Counted from the stretch's first letter, positions 44,938 through 57,311 are shown. The stretch: DNA of 64,000 nt from Rhineura floridana (GCF_030035675.1 NC_084485.1:98476838-98540837); one strand, 5' to 3'. The notes: generated from the sequence alone by a model not told the origin. Translations and numbers: made by a program.

Positions 44938-45423
44938 AGTGAGCCACAAATGAGATTCCCAGCCAAACTTAGTTTCCCTCCAGACTGTCAGTATTTTGTG
45001 GGAGGAATTCAAGTTCACACCTGAAATGTACGTTTCCCCAATGAAAGTGGATTAAAGTGCTTTTTTTGCTCTGGCACAACAATTTAAAAAAACCCACAGA
45101 CTTTTTGCAGTTAGGAAAGTGATGGAAAATGCACTGAAAAGTATGGGCTGAATGAATGATTAATGGGAAGATGTGTAACCATCACACAAGCAAATCAGGA
45201 TGAGTTCAGGATGAATGCTCCTATAACCTCCTCACAAACAAATCAGAATGAATAATCATTAAAGTTAAGATATCATCTAGCCTCCCCATAATCTTTGTGT
45301 AAGTGAATCAGGATGAAAGTCCAATAAACAGATTGTCAGGAGGAGCCCTGAGTCCCCTGATAGGGAGTTTAGTATTTCACAGGACATTCTTTGCTCTGTG
45401 CAAGATATTTTTGAAATTCACTA

Positions 45424-45790
45424 TCATTTGGAACAGGGCAGGCACCAGGCATGACTATGCATTTGGGCACCAGCCTGCCCCAAGCCTGTGGCACTGTCGT
45501 CCAGCACCCCATCCTGATACAGGCATGCACACACAGCGTGCACACTGATGGAAGAGGTAGGTAGGTTGCACGGGCAGACTTTTTGAAGCCTGCGCTGCCT
45601 GTATGGGGGAGGGTGTCTGGGAGCTCCCACTCCAAGATCAAGTTGCAGGACCGATACTGCTGCGGATCACAGAACGAGAGCACCACCCTCCTACCCTAAG
45701 GTGGGGCCCTTCAGGGGCACCTCTGGGCTGCAGAGGCCCTTAGTCAGGGCCCAACCTGCCCACCCTCTAGCCCCAGGCCTGATTTGGAAT
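45424..45790. repeat. Possible DNA-transposon relic (GC-rich)
   Basis: CAGGGCAGGCACCAGGCATG near the left and GGCCCAACCTGCCCACCC near the right are reminiscent of hAT-MITE ends of the CAGGGCCGGC type, but the inverted match is weak. No coding signal. Confidence 0.25.
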
Positions 45791-47952
45791 ATTATTAGCT
45801 GTTTCTCATCTCATGACAAGGAAGCAGTTACTCATGCCTCCACTTGTGTTAAATTTTCCCAATATTAAGGGTAAAATGACCACAGTCTGATTACTGTGAA
45901 TAACGGGCACTGTGACAGAAGTAGAACAAATACATGTTCATGGCTACGTGAGCGACGATAGAACAGATTAACAAGATCTGACAACATGCTTCAGGATACC
46001 CTTCACCCTGAGCAGCTAGAATATCAATATGTGAATAAGATATGCACGAGACTAGGTTGTGTTAATGGATTCTCCAGAGATGCTGCTCTTTTTGGGAAAT
46101 CACTGCCATTCTCTCTCCTGTGGCAACTCTGCATGACACCTACCTCCCATGGCTGAGAAAGGGAAGTCAGGAGGGACAAGCTTCAGGAGGGGACTTGATC
46201 CCATCTGTCTTACATCCCTTGACACAGGGCAGTCTACCTGCCTTTGCTAATGTAGATCCACCCCCAACCCCGTTAGCACCCAGCTGTCCCCACATAATAT
46301 ACTTGCCATTACAGTCCCCACATGGCACGCAATGGCAGGCATTTAATTAGTACTGTGCTGTATATTGCAAGTCCTTTGTTTATATTATGGCACAGGTACT
46401 AAAATATTGCTGCCGCCGCCCCCCCAAAAACACTCCACCTTCCTGATATTTACGTGATAAGGGAACAGTCAAGCCTTTCTTTCAGTGCTATATGGATTTA
46501 ATTAAAGCTAAAATGTCATCCATGTACATATCACAAGCATTTTTTCCAGGCACAGATGTCTGTCTGGTGCCAATATGCTGTTTATGTAATTCTCTGCCTC
46601 AAGCACATGGCCAGGCACATATGCCCTTCTGGCAAAGACACCCAGTGCAGGCTGAAACTCATATTAGGCTTCTAATGAATAATATGCATTGAAAAAGGGG
46701 GAGCAGAAAGCGGGCCTTTTGGTAACCGCATGCTTAAAAGCTACCTTTGAATTGCAAAAAATGGAGGAAGAGGAATTGTCGATAATGCCAGCATCTGTGG
46801 AAGTCTGAATGGGAGCCTGAAATGCAACTGGATTTTTCACAGTTTTCAGAAGGGGTGTTTTTGGCACCGTGATTATTCCAAAGTCTGGTGATGATGATAT
46901 ACAAGAGTGTGACTGTTACTGAGGAACTCTGAAGAGCCAGAGCAGATGTTTGGCCTATTTAAACAGCATGAATTCTAAATATTCACAATGCAGAGTGGAA
47001 TATTCAATTGATTTGGCACAGAGACACAACATGTATTACCCTTACACTCCCCCACCCCCATCTACAGCAGCTTATGATCCAAATCTTGAGTACCATATAA
47101 AAGAACTCCATTAGATATACACTTGCACAGTCCTGTTTATAAAACATGGTGGCCAGAAGAAGTGGCCTTATAGCTATTGATGTTGCTGTGACTTGTATTT
47201 CTGGGCTTGGAAATGCAAGTATCTAGGGATCACCTCAAATAAAAGGTGAGAATTACAGCCCACAAATTCTTTCCTGGCTCAGATTTTAATCAGAACCAGA
47301 GAAAACATCCCATCTAATCATCTAGGTTTTCATCTACATTTGGATACGATCAGACACCATTTTGAATCAAGATGGTGGACCAAACCGTTCCATATTGCAT
47401 GTTCCAGTTATATTTTGAAATCATTATGGTTATTTCAAGCTTTGCATAGAGGCAATACAGAGTTTAAACGCTCTTATTGTGCTATAATGTTAGCTTAATG
47501 GTAAAAAGTGATAGAATGTATGTATAAAAAGGCATACATGGCCTGATTCTGGGTTAGCATATGATCTGCAATGCTTTCGCTCTAATCCCAGATGTGTGAA
47601 AGCTGATTATTACTGACTAATGTGTGAAGATAGGCACACTTCCTTATTATTGCAACACATGGTCAGAGACAGAGAGAGAGATTGCCCTCAATTAGTTTTT
47701 AAAAATATTAAGGTCTTCTTCCTTTGCTGCTCTGATGTTGTACTTGCATGTACATCTGTCTTTTTCTATGACTAACTCCCTTTCCACTTGATTCACAATT
47801 TGGGCCCATTCTCCATTTGGAATCCCAACTATCTATCTGTCCATCTATCTATCCATTCATCCACCTTTTAAGCAGCCAACCATTATGTTATTAGAATTCC
47901 TTTGTAAAGCCAGCGCTTGTAAACATATTGAACAAAACTGTGAGACCTCAGG
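45791..47952. other. Intergenic, nothing recognised
   Basis: AT-rich apparently unique sequence. The stretch 46320-46560 has the look of unique non-repeat DNA; conservation cannot be judged here. Confidence 0.4.
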
Positions 47953-47961
47953 AACAGATGG

Positions 47962-47967
47962 GGAAGT

Positions 47968-48010
<43 letters not shown>

Positions 48011-51000
48011 TTTTATTCGATTTCTATACCGCCCATAGCAAGCTCTCTGGGCAGTGTACAACCAGCAAGAAATATACAGTAATATAACAATTTATAAAAC
48101 AGCAATCCTTAATACAATAGTTAAATACCAGACGAAACATATAATTAAACATAAAAAATCAATACAAGTACCAAAATACAGGAGACAAAATATTACAATA
48201 TTAACATTTTAAAATTTTAAAATGTTTAAAATGCTTGGGTAAAGAGGAAGGTTTTCACCTGGTGCCAAAAAGATAGTAAAGTAGGCGCCAGGCGTACCTC
48301 GTCAGGAAGGGTGTTCCATAGTTCGGGGGCCACTACCGAGAAGGCCCACTTTCTCATAGTCACCCTCCGGGCATCTTTCTGGGTAGGCACCCGGAGGAGG
48401 GCCTTAGATGTTGAGCGTAGTGTCCGGGTGGGTTCATAGCGGGAGAGAATTTCTGCCAGGTATTGTGGGCCCGTGCCGTGTAAGGCTTTATAGGTCAAAA
48501 CCAGCACCTTGAATTGGGCCCGGAAACGTATAGGCAGCCAGTGCAAGCCGGCCAGAATTGGTGTCACATGTTCCAAGCGCTTAGCTCCAGTTATTAATCT
48601 TGCCGCTGCATTCTGCACAAGCTGCAGTTTCCGAACCGTCTTCAAGGGCAGCCCCACGTAGAGTGCACTGCAGTAGTCCAACCTTGAGGTTACCAGAGCA
48701 TGGACAACTGAAGCAAGATGTTCCCTGTCCAGATACGGGCGTAGCTGGGCCACCAGCCTAAGTTGGTAAAAAGCACTCCGTGCCACCGAGGCCACCTGCG
48801 CCTCAAGTGACAAGGACGGGTCCAAAAGGACTCCCAAGCTACGCACCTGCTCCTTCAGGGAGAGTATAACCTCGTTCAGAACAGGTCGAACATCCAACTG
48901 GTCAGGGGATCCATTTACTAACAGCATCTCAGTCTTGTCTGGATTGAGTTTCAATTTGTTCGCTCTCATCCAGTCCATTATCGAGGCCAAGCACCGGTTT
49001 AGGACCTTGACAGCCTCACCTGAAGAAGATGAAAAGGAGAAGTAGAGCTGTGTATCATCAGCATACTGATGAGAGCGCACTGCAAAACTCCTGATGACCG
49101 TCCCCAGCGGCTTCATATAGATGTTAAAGAGCATGGGGGACAGAACTGATCCCTGCGGAACTCCATATTGGAGCGCCCAGGGTATCGAGTAGTGCTCCCC
49201 AAGCACTACTTTCTGGAGATGATCTGTCAGATAGGAGCGGAACCACTGCCAAGCAGTACCTCCAACTCCCAACTCCGCCAGCCTCTCCAGAAGGATACCA
49301 TGGTCGATGGTATCAAAAGCCACTGAGAGTTCAAGAAGAATCAACAGAGTTACACTCCCTCTGTCTTTCTCTCGACACAGGTCATCATACAGGGCGACCA
49401 AGGCTGTCTCCGTACCAAAACCGGGTCTGAAACCCGATTGAAATGGATCTAGATAATCGGTCTCATCCAAGAGTGCTTGGAGCTGGGATGCAACTACCCT
49501 CTCCAGAACCTTGCCCAGGAATGGCACATTTGCTACCGGCCAATAGTTGTTCAAGTTATCTGGGTCTAGGGAAGATTTTTTCAGAAGCGGTCTCACCACC
49601 GCCGCCTTAAGGCAGTGCGGGACCACTCCCTCACCTAGAGAGGCATTAATCACTTCCCTGGCCCAGCCAGCAGTGCCCTCCCTGCTAGCTTTTATTAACC
49701 AAGAGGGGCAAGGATCTAACACAGTAGTGGTTGCACGCACCTGTCCAAGCACCTTGTCAACGTCCTCAAGCTGTACCGATTGAAACTCATCCAACAAAAT
49801 AGGACCAGACTGTGCTCTGGGAACCTCAGTTGCTTCCACTGCTATAACTTTGGAGTCTAAGTTCTGACGAATGCAAGAGATTTTATTCTGGAAGTGCTTC
49901 GCAAAATCGTCACATTGCGCTTTAGACGATTCGATCACATCCTTAGGGCCAGAGTGCAAAAGCCCTCTGACAGTTTGAAACAGCTCCGCCGGACGTGAAA
50001 TAGAAGCTTGAATAGAGGCGGTGATATGTTGTTTCTTTGCTGCGTGTACCGCCCCGAAATACACCTTATTATAAGCACTCACCAGCGCAAAGTTGCATTC
50101 GTCAGGAGTCCGTCTCCATCTGCACTCAAGCCGTCTCCTACATTGTTTCATCGCCCTCAGCTCTGAGGTATACCATGGAGCTGATTGAGCTCTACAACGG
50201 AGAGGGCGCACAGGTGTGATCACGTCAACTGCCCGGGTCATCTCTGCATTCCACAGATCGACCAGGGTGTCGACGTGAGCGCCAGTCTTATCAGCTGGAA
50301 AGCTCCCCAGGGCTTTTTGAAAACCATCTGGATCCAACAGCCTCCGGGGGCGGACCATCTTAATAGGTCCCCCACCCTTGCAGAGGGGGAAAGTCGTTGT
50401 AAGTCTAAACCTCAACAGACAGTGATCTGTCCATGACAAAGGTGTTGATGTAAGATTCCCTACACACAGATCACTATCATCATGTCCTGTAACAAAAATC
50501 AGGTCCAGAGTGTGACCTGCTACATGAGTTGGGCCGATGGTATGTTGGGACAGCCCCATGGTTGTCATGGAGACCATGAAGTCCTGAGCCGCCCCAGATA
50601 AGATGGCCTCAGCATGGATGTTGACATCACCCAGGACGAGTAGTCTAGGGGATCTCAACAAAACCTCTGAGACCACCTCCGTCAGCTTAGTCAGGGAGTC
50701 TGTTAGGCAGCGGGGTGGGCGGTACACTAACAGAATCCCCAATCTGTCCCTCTGGCCCAACTCGAGGTGCAAACACTCAAGGCCCGTAGTTACATGGACA
50801 TGATGTCTGAAGAGGGGGATAGAACTCCTATAGACCACAGCAACCCCCCCTCCCCGGCCCTCAGATCTACCATGATGCTGCACTGAGTATCCAGGTGGGC
50901 ACAGCTGAGAGAGACCAACCCCTCCCTGCTCTCCCACCCAGGTCTCAGTTATGCATGCCAGATCGGCTGCCTCATCCATAATTAGGTCATGGATGAGGGC

Positions 51001-51251
51001 GGTCTTATTATATACTGATCTGGCATTAAAAAGCAGCATCCGGAGATCAGAGAGCTGGCTGGTAGGACATCCCACATACCTGTGGATGTGTGGAGGACCG
51101 GAACGCGGGACAGCCGTTAATTGTCTGGGCCGCGTTCCCTTCACCTGGCCAGTCTTCCACGCAATGTGATATCTCCCTTTACCCGTCACTATGCCTATTG
51201 GGGCCCCCACACATTCTTCCTGATCATAATTCCTCTTTCCCAAGTGGGACA
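47962..51251 (-). mobile_element. L2 LINE with an uninterrupted 1008-codon APE-RT frame
   Basis: The minus-strand frame from 51252 to 48226 holds the endonuclease (MLLFNARSVYN, ACITETWVG, RGGGVAVVYRSS, VLGDVNIHAE, SWTDHCLLRF) and RT ([50 protein letters not shown]) without a stop. Motif A reads LLILLELSVAFDT: a Glu (GAA, 49332-49330) replaces the Asp present in the other L2 copies here. The 3' UTR with ACCGCCCAT context ends in a TTTA repeat (about 47968-48012). AACAGATGG at 47953-47961 and 51252-51260 may be the target-site duplication, in which case the 5' end is cut at 51251 and the first codons are lost. Confidence 0.92.
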
Positions 51252-51260
51252 AACAGATGG

Positions 51261-51840
51261 AAAAACTTCACTTCTAAAAAGGGAGGGGGGAATTGATATG
51301 TAAAATTTAAGCTACTTTGAATAAATATTTCATTGGTAAGGATCTACAGAATCCTAAATCCATAAGAAAGCTATATACGCCATGTAGTCCATAATTTTTA
51401 AGAATCATCAAGTGAGAAGCCTATGAAATAGAGAAGTTTTATTCATTTCTCAGATTACCAAAGCATAAGTACACTGCATGTCACCAGTGCTCTCTGTGTA
51501 GCTTTTCTTGCAAACGACTGCCTTCCCCCAAAAAACTCTGTACAGTACACTTATAGTACACTGGCAGGACCGTGTTGTTTCCTCTGGTAACAGAATCTCT
51601 TTCCTGTAATCAGGACTGGAAGTTCAGTGGCCTCTGACAGCAGGAACCATTATGAATTATTCTTCATTTACACAAATACACACTCCCACACAGTAATATT
51701 AAGCCCTTGTGGTGTTTCAGAAAAAGGCATACAAGAATTTCCAGAGTTATGGACATAAATTAATTATTAAATTAAATGCAGGTTATCATCATCTATGGCT
51801 GTGCTGCTCTAAGTAGTTCCATAGTGGCCAACAGGCCATT
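51261..51840. other. Intergenic, nothing recognised
   Basis: No exon or repeat recognised. Confidence 0.4.
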
Positions 51841-51857
51841 AAGAATGCTCGAGCTGG

Positions 51858-53793
51858 ACTTCCGGAAAGGGTGACTTCACTTGTGCCTGCTTTTGGGACG
51901 GGCTCCCGCCTCAAAAGAAGCTTATTCAGATATAAATCAGTCAGAACATTTTTTTTTTGACTGATGAAATTTCTCCCGGGCAGGGAGAAACGTAGAGATC
52001 AACCTCAAAAGCCTGTTTTTGTTGGGAGGACTGGATTTCATTAATTTATGAGATAAGGTCCAGCCAACAATGCCGGACGGACTTCCGAACAAGCTCTATC
52101 TGTTTAAGCGATACGTTTATCTTTTCTTTAAAGAGAGAACGGACTAACAGGCAAGCACCCTTCTTTCTATTATTTTTTTTACTTGGTTTAAATTGTTGCA
52201 GCCAAAGGAGATTTGTCAGATTGATCGGCTTTGGACAACTTCTGGGTGAGCTATAACTCTTCTCTGTTATTCACGAAATTAACAGCTTATCTCTGTTTCT
52301 GTCGCAAAAAGCTGTCCTGGAAGTGCATCCTAAAGATATAAACAGAAGAGGGATTTCTATTCCTGATTTCTATTCCGAGGAATATTATATTGTCTGGGAC
52401 TATTCTCTTTTTGGTCTATTTTATTTTGACGAATCTGCTTCTTCACGACGCCACTAACTGTTTTGATGCTGGGAACTAAATTTGTTTTGCATTCTTGAAC
52501 ATAGAGAGATAAGGCAGGTTGCTCTGTTTATACTGTGATGTCATCAAGCCTGGAATATTAACCCAATTGTTGCTGAAATAAGAAGTGGTTCTTCTTTATT
52601 TTTGTTTTGTTTTGTTTTCGTGGTTTTAAAAATGGCAATCAAGAAAGTGGCTGAGAATCTGGAAGTAACTATGTTTCAGAAAATAATGGATGAGATTGAG
52701 ATAACGAAACAAACCCTGCGACAGGGTAGTAAGGAGCTGAAAATTGAACTGAGCAAAATGATGCAGGAGCTTAAAGAAATAGGGGATCCTGTGAGAGAGG
52801 AGAATGAGATCAGAGATGAGAAAAGAAAAAATAAAGGGAAGATACAAGCCCTGGAGATTGGAACAAATGTGGAATTGGAAAAAGATCTGGAGTTTATGCA
52901 TTTTAGAAATAAAATCTACTGTTTGGAATTTAACGTTATCTCTGAAGAAATTAATGAAGATATTAGAGATAAAGTTATCAATGGCTTGGATAATCTTCTG
53001 GACTGGAATGACGTGATGGAGCTTGATATAGAGAAAATCTATGGAATTAACTGCAGCCATGTGACAATGGAAAAACTCTTAAGAGATGAGCCAGTGCATT
53101 TTGTAAAAAAGAAGAACACAGATATGACTTTACAACAGTATTTCAGCAACTTATTCAGAATGGATGGCAAGAAAATATTTGGGATAGAGGAAATTCCCAT
53201 CAGACTCTTATTATATGACTATGGCTACAACAGCAAGATTATTATGGAATACTGATAATGGAAGATTGGACACTGAAATTACTGGACTTAACAGGACTAT
53301 TGAAGATGGAAGATGGAACTAATAGGGATAATGGAATAATGGCTATTTAAATTATTGGACCTAACAGATTCTGATGAGATGGATTAATCGAAATGTTTAT
53401 TTGGACTATGGTTATGACAATAAGATTATTATAATTATTAACGAGATGGATTAATTGACATGTTTATTTGGAGAAAAATTGATAGATATATTTCTTAAAG
53501 AATTGAAACCTCTCTTTGACTTTTTGTGGAAAGAATAAAGTAATGTTTATGAGATTTGATGATTAATTAAGATAACTACTGGAGGAAAGTGATTTTATAA
53601 TATGATTTAAGAGACAGGATTGTTATATATTGTAGATCTATAACTGATTTGATATGTGACAAATGGGAAGTCAACATTTTATTTTTTTTTGTTTAATCAT
53701 TTTTGTTTTGTTTTGTTTTTTGTCTTTGAATGTTTTATGATTTTGTTTTCTATGTTTTATGAAAATTTGAATAAAAATTATTGTAAAAAAAAA
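51858..53793 (+). mobile_element. ORF1-only (half) L1 derivative with 17-bp target-site duplication
   Basis: AAGAATGCTCGAGCTGG flanks both sides (51841-51857 and 53794-53810). Inside: a 770-bp L1-like 5' UTR, then an open ORF1 (ATG 52632 to stop 53255, 207 residues) with a Glu/Lys-rich coiled coil and the RRM start RNKIYCLEFNVISEEINED through PVHFVKKKNTDM, but without the normal C-terminal domain. A repeated junction region (53210-53480) follows, then only the last codons of ORF2 (ELKPLFDFLWKE near 53500) and an L1 3' UTR with AATAAA and an A-tail. ORF2 is absent. It resembles, in plan, the mammalian HAL1 elements. Confidence 0.85.
52632..53255 (+). CDS. L1 ORF1p-like protein, C-terminally shortened
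   Basis: 207 residues: basic N-terminus MAIKKVAENLEV, a coiled-coil stretch (about residues 15-80), then an RRM-like part with NKIYCLEFNVIS, LDIEKIYGINCSHV and RRM-end text LQQYFSNLFRMDGKKIFGI. It stops after PIRLLLYDYGYNSKIIMEY, where full squamate L1 ORF1 continues into a C-terminal domain (the FRQQKYRLNTV text seen at 43261-43043). The known role of L1 ORF1p is RNA binding and chaperoning in retrotransposition; whether this form works is unknown. Confidence 0.7.
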   Translation: MAIKKVAENLEVTMFQKIMDEIEITKQTLRQGSKELKIELSKMMQELKEIGDPVREENEIRDEKRKNKGKIQALEIGTNVELEKDLEFMHFRNKIYCLEFNVISEEINEDIRDKVINGLDNLLDWNDVMELDIEKIYGINCSHVTMEKLLRDEPVHFVKKKNTDMTLQQYFSNLFRMDGKKIFGIEEIPIRLLLYDYGYNSKIIMEY

Positions 53794-53916
53794 AAGAATG
53801 CTCGAGCTGGGCCACTCTTCCCTTTCTCTGCCCACTCCTCTGCTGTACAACCTGGCGACCAGTGATGGTGGCTAATTTTGCTGAAGTATTCAGAAATGAG
53901 AGAGCTGCTTGGGGAA

Positions 53917-54090
53917 AGGCCGTAGCTTAATGATAGAGCATCTTCTTTGCATGTAGAAGGCCCCAGATTCAATACCCAGCATCTCCAGGTAGGAGACCCT
54001 GGTCTGAGATGCTGCCAGTCAGTGTGGAAAAAACTGAGCTGGATGGACCAATGGTCTGACTCATTATAAGGCAGCTTCCTGTTCCTATGC
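53917..54090 (+). mobile_element. tRNA-derived SINE (second family)
   Basis: GGCCGTAGCTTAATGATAGAG (A box) and AGATTCAATACCC (worn B box) head, then GGTCTGACTCATTATAAGGC and AGCTTCCTGTTCCTATG tail. The tail is CR1/L2-like rather than Bov-B-like. A second copy is inverted at 54631-54796. Confidence 0.75.
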
Positions 54091-54093
54091 TTT

Positions 54094-54600
54094 AAGTTGG
54101 CAATTAACTTGCAGTTAGTGCAGAATGTTGCAGCGCAATTGCTAACATGAGTGAGACCCTGTCAGCACATAATACCTCTGCTATAAAATCTGTACTGGTT
54201 GCCCATTTGCTACCAGCCCAAGTTCAAGGTGTGTTTTCCATGTTACAGGTTCCACATAGTACTTGATCTGCTCTTGTAAGAAATTGATCCTTTAGTGTGG
54301 CAACACCTACGCTTTGGAACTCCCTGCCTATTTACATTAGGCAGGCACTTCATTGTACTCATTTTGGCACCTGCTAAAAACATTTTTGTTTAGGCAAGCC
54401 TACCCAGGCATGTAGAAGCTATTATATTTTTATCTGTTTTTAACTCACTGTTGGTTTTATTATTCTGAATGTTTTTAAATACCTGTCTTTAACTGTTTTT
54501 GCCAATAATTTTATTGTTTTTATTCCTTCTGTAAACTGCTTTGAGGTTTGTGTGTGTGTGTTTACAATAAAGCAGTATATAAATGTTGTAAATACAATAC
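54094..54600 (+). mobile_element. Old L2 LINE 3' part
   Basis: LQLVQNVAAQLLT-like text, LYWLPICYQPKFKV and TLWNSLP-like remnants in shifting frames, then a 3' UTR ending near CAATAAAGCAGTATATAAATG. Diverged and frame-broken. Confidence 0.7.
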
Positions 54601-54630
54601 TTTTGGGTCTCTTTCCTCTTTTAGGCACAA

Positions 54631-54796
54631 AGGAATCTGCCTTCTACCGAGTCAGACTATTTGGTACCATCTAGCTCAGTACTGATGACATGGACTAGCA
54701 CTGGCTGTTCAGGATTCCAGACAATAGTCTCTTCCAAAGATTGAATGTTGTACCTTTGCATGCAAAGCATGTGCCCTACCCCTGAGCTACAGCCAT
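54631..54796 (-). mobile_element. tRNA-derived SINE (second family), minus strand
   Basis: Reverse of ATGGCTGTAGCTCAGGGGTA, CATGCTTTGCATGCAAAGG and TGACTCGGTAGAAGGCAG, so the same family as 53917-54090. Confidence 0.75.
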
Positions 54797-54857
54797 GTTT
54801 AAAAAAGTATCTTTTAAAATTGTGCTTTTCAATTTACTAATGAATGCACAGCATACT

Positions 54858-55068
54858 AGGGCAGATCCACACCATGCATTTAAAGCACATTCAACATACA
54901 TTTGAAGCACATGAATCCCTGCACAGAATCATGGGAACTGTACTTTGTTAAGGGTGATGCGAACTATAATTGTGAGGATGAAATTACACTTCCCAGGATT
55001 CTTTGAGGGAAGTCATGCACTTTAAATGTGAGTTGAATGTGTTTTAAATGTATTATGTGGATCTGCAT
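54858..55068. mobile_element. MITE with GCAGATCCACACCAT-type inverted ends
   Basis: GGGCAGATCCACACCATGCA with TTTAAAGCACATTCAAC at the left; GAATGTGTTTTAAATGTAT and TATGTGGATCTGCATT inverted at the right. The centre carries ACACTTCCCAGGATTCTTTG, shared with 30241-30428. Confidence 0.65.
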
Positions 55069-55390
55069 TACTACATAAGCATTGTCTGCATATAAATCAT
55101 GTTAATTAAAATTTAAAATGGAAATAAGCTACAAAGTTTACTGGGTAACCATGGGCTACACACCATCTCTCAGCCTAATGTGCCCCTCAGGGTGAAAACA
55201 ACAGAGGGGGACCATGACCACCCCAAGGAAGAAGGGCACACTTAAAATGTAGAGGAAATAATAATTTGTAAGTAATAATTTACAACCATAGTGTGAAATC
55301 AGATACATATCAAGACATAGTATGAAGATTTAGATAAGCATGAATGTCAAAGATGTTTATCATTTACACAACCTGTAAAGATATTTATAG

Positions 55391-55475
55391 TGCAATTCTA
55401 TGCATGTTTACTCAGAAGCAACTCCCAATGTATTCAGTGGGTCTTACCTCAGACAGGGAAGCATGCACAGGATTC
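55391..55475. repeat. Palindromic repeat, TGCAATCCTA family
   Basis: GTGCAATTCTATGCATGTTT and ACTCAGAAGCAACTCCCAAT, then GCATGCACAGGATTCA at the right. Confidence 0.55.
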
Positions 55476-55648
55476 AGTGATAAGAAACTTTACTCATCCA
55501 ATCCAAAATTCAGAATCATGCCACTTTAAGTTGTTTTGCAACTGTTTTATACTTGTTTTTATCATTATTGGATTTCAAATGGGTTTATTTCTTGTTGTGA
55601 GCTGCCTTGGTTTCCAACCCTACCTCACAGGGTTGTTGGAAATATTCC

Positions 55649-55653
<5 letters not shown>

Positions 55654-55681
<28 letters not shown>
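55654..55681. repeat. AC dinucleotide microsatellite
   Basis: An uninterrupted AC run of about 28 bp. Confidence 0.95.
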
Positions 55682-55682
<1 letters not shown>

Positions 55683-55912
55683 TGGAGATGTAAAAATACA
55701 TACACCCCATATAATAATTTATTGTCAAAACCAGTTGGCCATTGCAGAACTTTGTGGTTTTTTTAATTATTAGTTTCCTGCCAAAGAAAAGCAGTGACAT
55801 CAAAGTAAGCCCTGCCTAACTGCTTTAAAAAAGAAGAAGAAAGGATTGGAGGGGGAGAGAAAGATTTACAACACAATCCTTTGCTATGTTCACTCAAAAG
55901 TCTCATTGATTT

Positions 55913-56002
55913 TCAGCACAATCCTAACCACGTCTACTCAAAAGTAAGTCCTACTGAATTTAATGGAGTTAGCTCCCAGGTATGTGGAATTAGCATTGCA
56001 GC
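55913..56002. repeat. Palindromic repeat, TGCAATCCTA family
   Basis: AGCACAATCCTAACCACGTC and ACTCAAAAGTAAGTCCTACT, then AGCTCCCAGGTATGTGG and TTAGCATTGCAGC. A further left half lies at 56301-56345. Confidence 0.55.
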
Positions 56003-57311
56003 TTCACTCTCAGAAAAGCTTCATATTGGGAAGGTTTTCAAAACAGGTTATGAATAAGACAAACTGCCCTCTTCAACAGTCCAGTAAAATTTAAACTTGT
56101 TTGACTCCTTAGTTAGAAAAATATAACACTGCAGCATGTACACTTTTTAAAACTTCTGTTCAAAAATGATTTGAAAGATAAAATATATAATATGCCATTT
56201 TTGCAAGTAATTAAAAAACCTGCATGTACACTTTTATTATAATTATTACAATTGTTTACTGTGCATGCCCACCAAGATCCTGCTGTGATCTTCTGTTGTA
56301 GTGCAATCCTATGCATGTTTACTCAGAAGCAAGTCCCAATTCTGTACAGCGAAAGTACTCTTCCTGCTGCTGAAAGCTATATATGTACTGAATTCCTGAT
56401 GTGAGACAAGCAGGAAAAGGAAACTATTCTCAGCACTTGAAATGGGGTTTAGGTATTGCCTGGGGTCAACAAATCTTGTCAATCACAACCCTTATTTCAC
56501 ATATTAGCTAAAAACTTGAAAGGGCAGGGAGTAGAGCAGCTGGTACTAACAGAAGTTGCGGGAGGGGTGGTTGACATTTTGGTTTATATCTTTTGAACCA
56601 GACCACCTAGAAACTTTTTTAAAAAATGAAAGCTAAGAGTCTGGAGATTAAGGTCACTCACCTGGAGACTCAGAGAGGACCCCCCAAAAACCAGGGTCTT
56701 TGGGCAAAAACCGGAGACCTGGGCAAATGGATGCTTTTCTCTATATTTTTACTGGCATAAGTATACTAACATGAAGTCAATTTGTGTATAGATAGATGTA
56801 AATATATATAGTTATAATGAAGTTATTACAGTGTATCTTGAGCATTGCTTGCAAGCACAGTGACTCTTAATGATATTTTAAATCTTAATATGAACAATTC
56901 CACTAGATAAATGTGTAGCAATTTTGAAAATGCATTGTTTTACAGATTCCTATAATTGTCTTCTTGCCCTGCCACTTCCTTGATATAATATTTCATTGAC
57001 AATCAACTTATCCAAATATCATTGTTATGAAAACTCGAGGGAAAACTGAATTTCCTCCTACGAATTACTGCACATTTTGTGTTAACAAACTCTGGCAAAA
57101 AATCTTCATATTGAGTGTATTTCAAACAGAAAGCTTTATTAAAAGATCACAGGTGGAATATGGGGTATGTGCCTTTGTTTCATCTCATTTGCAAATGAAA
57201 AATTAATGAGAAGTAGAAACTTTGCAGATACTGAATCAGTAAAAATATCAGTGGGCGGAGAAACATGATACGGGGTAAATACACTCATGAGCACTGTATT
57301 AATAACACAGG
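56003..57311. other. Region downstream of C1orf87, nothing recognised
   Basis: Apart from the 56301-56345 repeat half, no family or exon was recognised. It probably includes the C1orf87 3' UTR. Confidence 0.4.

Noticed and set aside
45424-45790. A CpG island or exon in the GC-rich 45.4-45.8 kb stretch
   Set aside because: CpG is not concentrated, no splice-bounded frame is present, and the ends hint at a DNA-transposon relic.
49547-51303. Plus-strand ORFs of 60-83 codons across 49.5-51.3 kb
   Set aside because: They are antisense shadows of the 1008-codon L2 frame. Similar shadows occur opposite the other LINEs.
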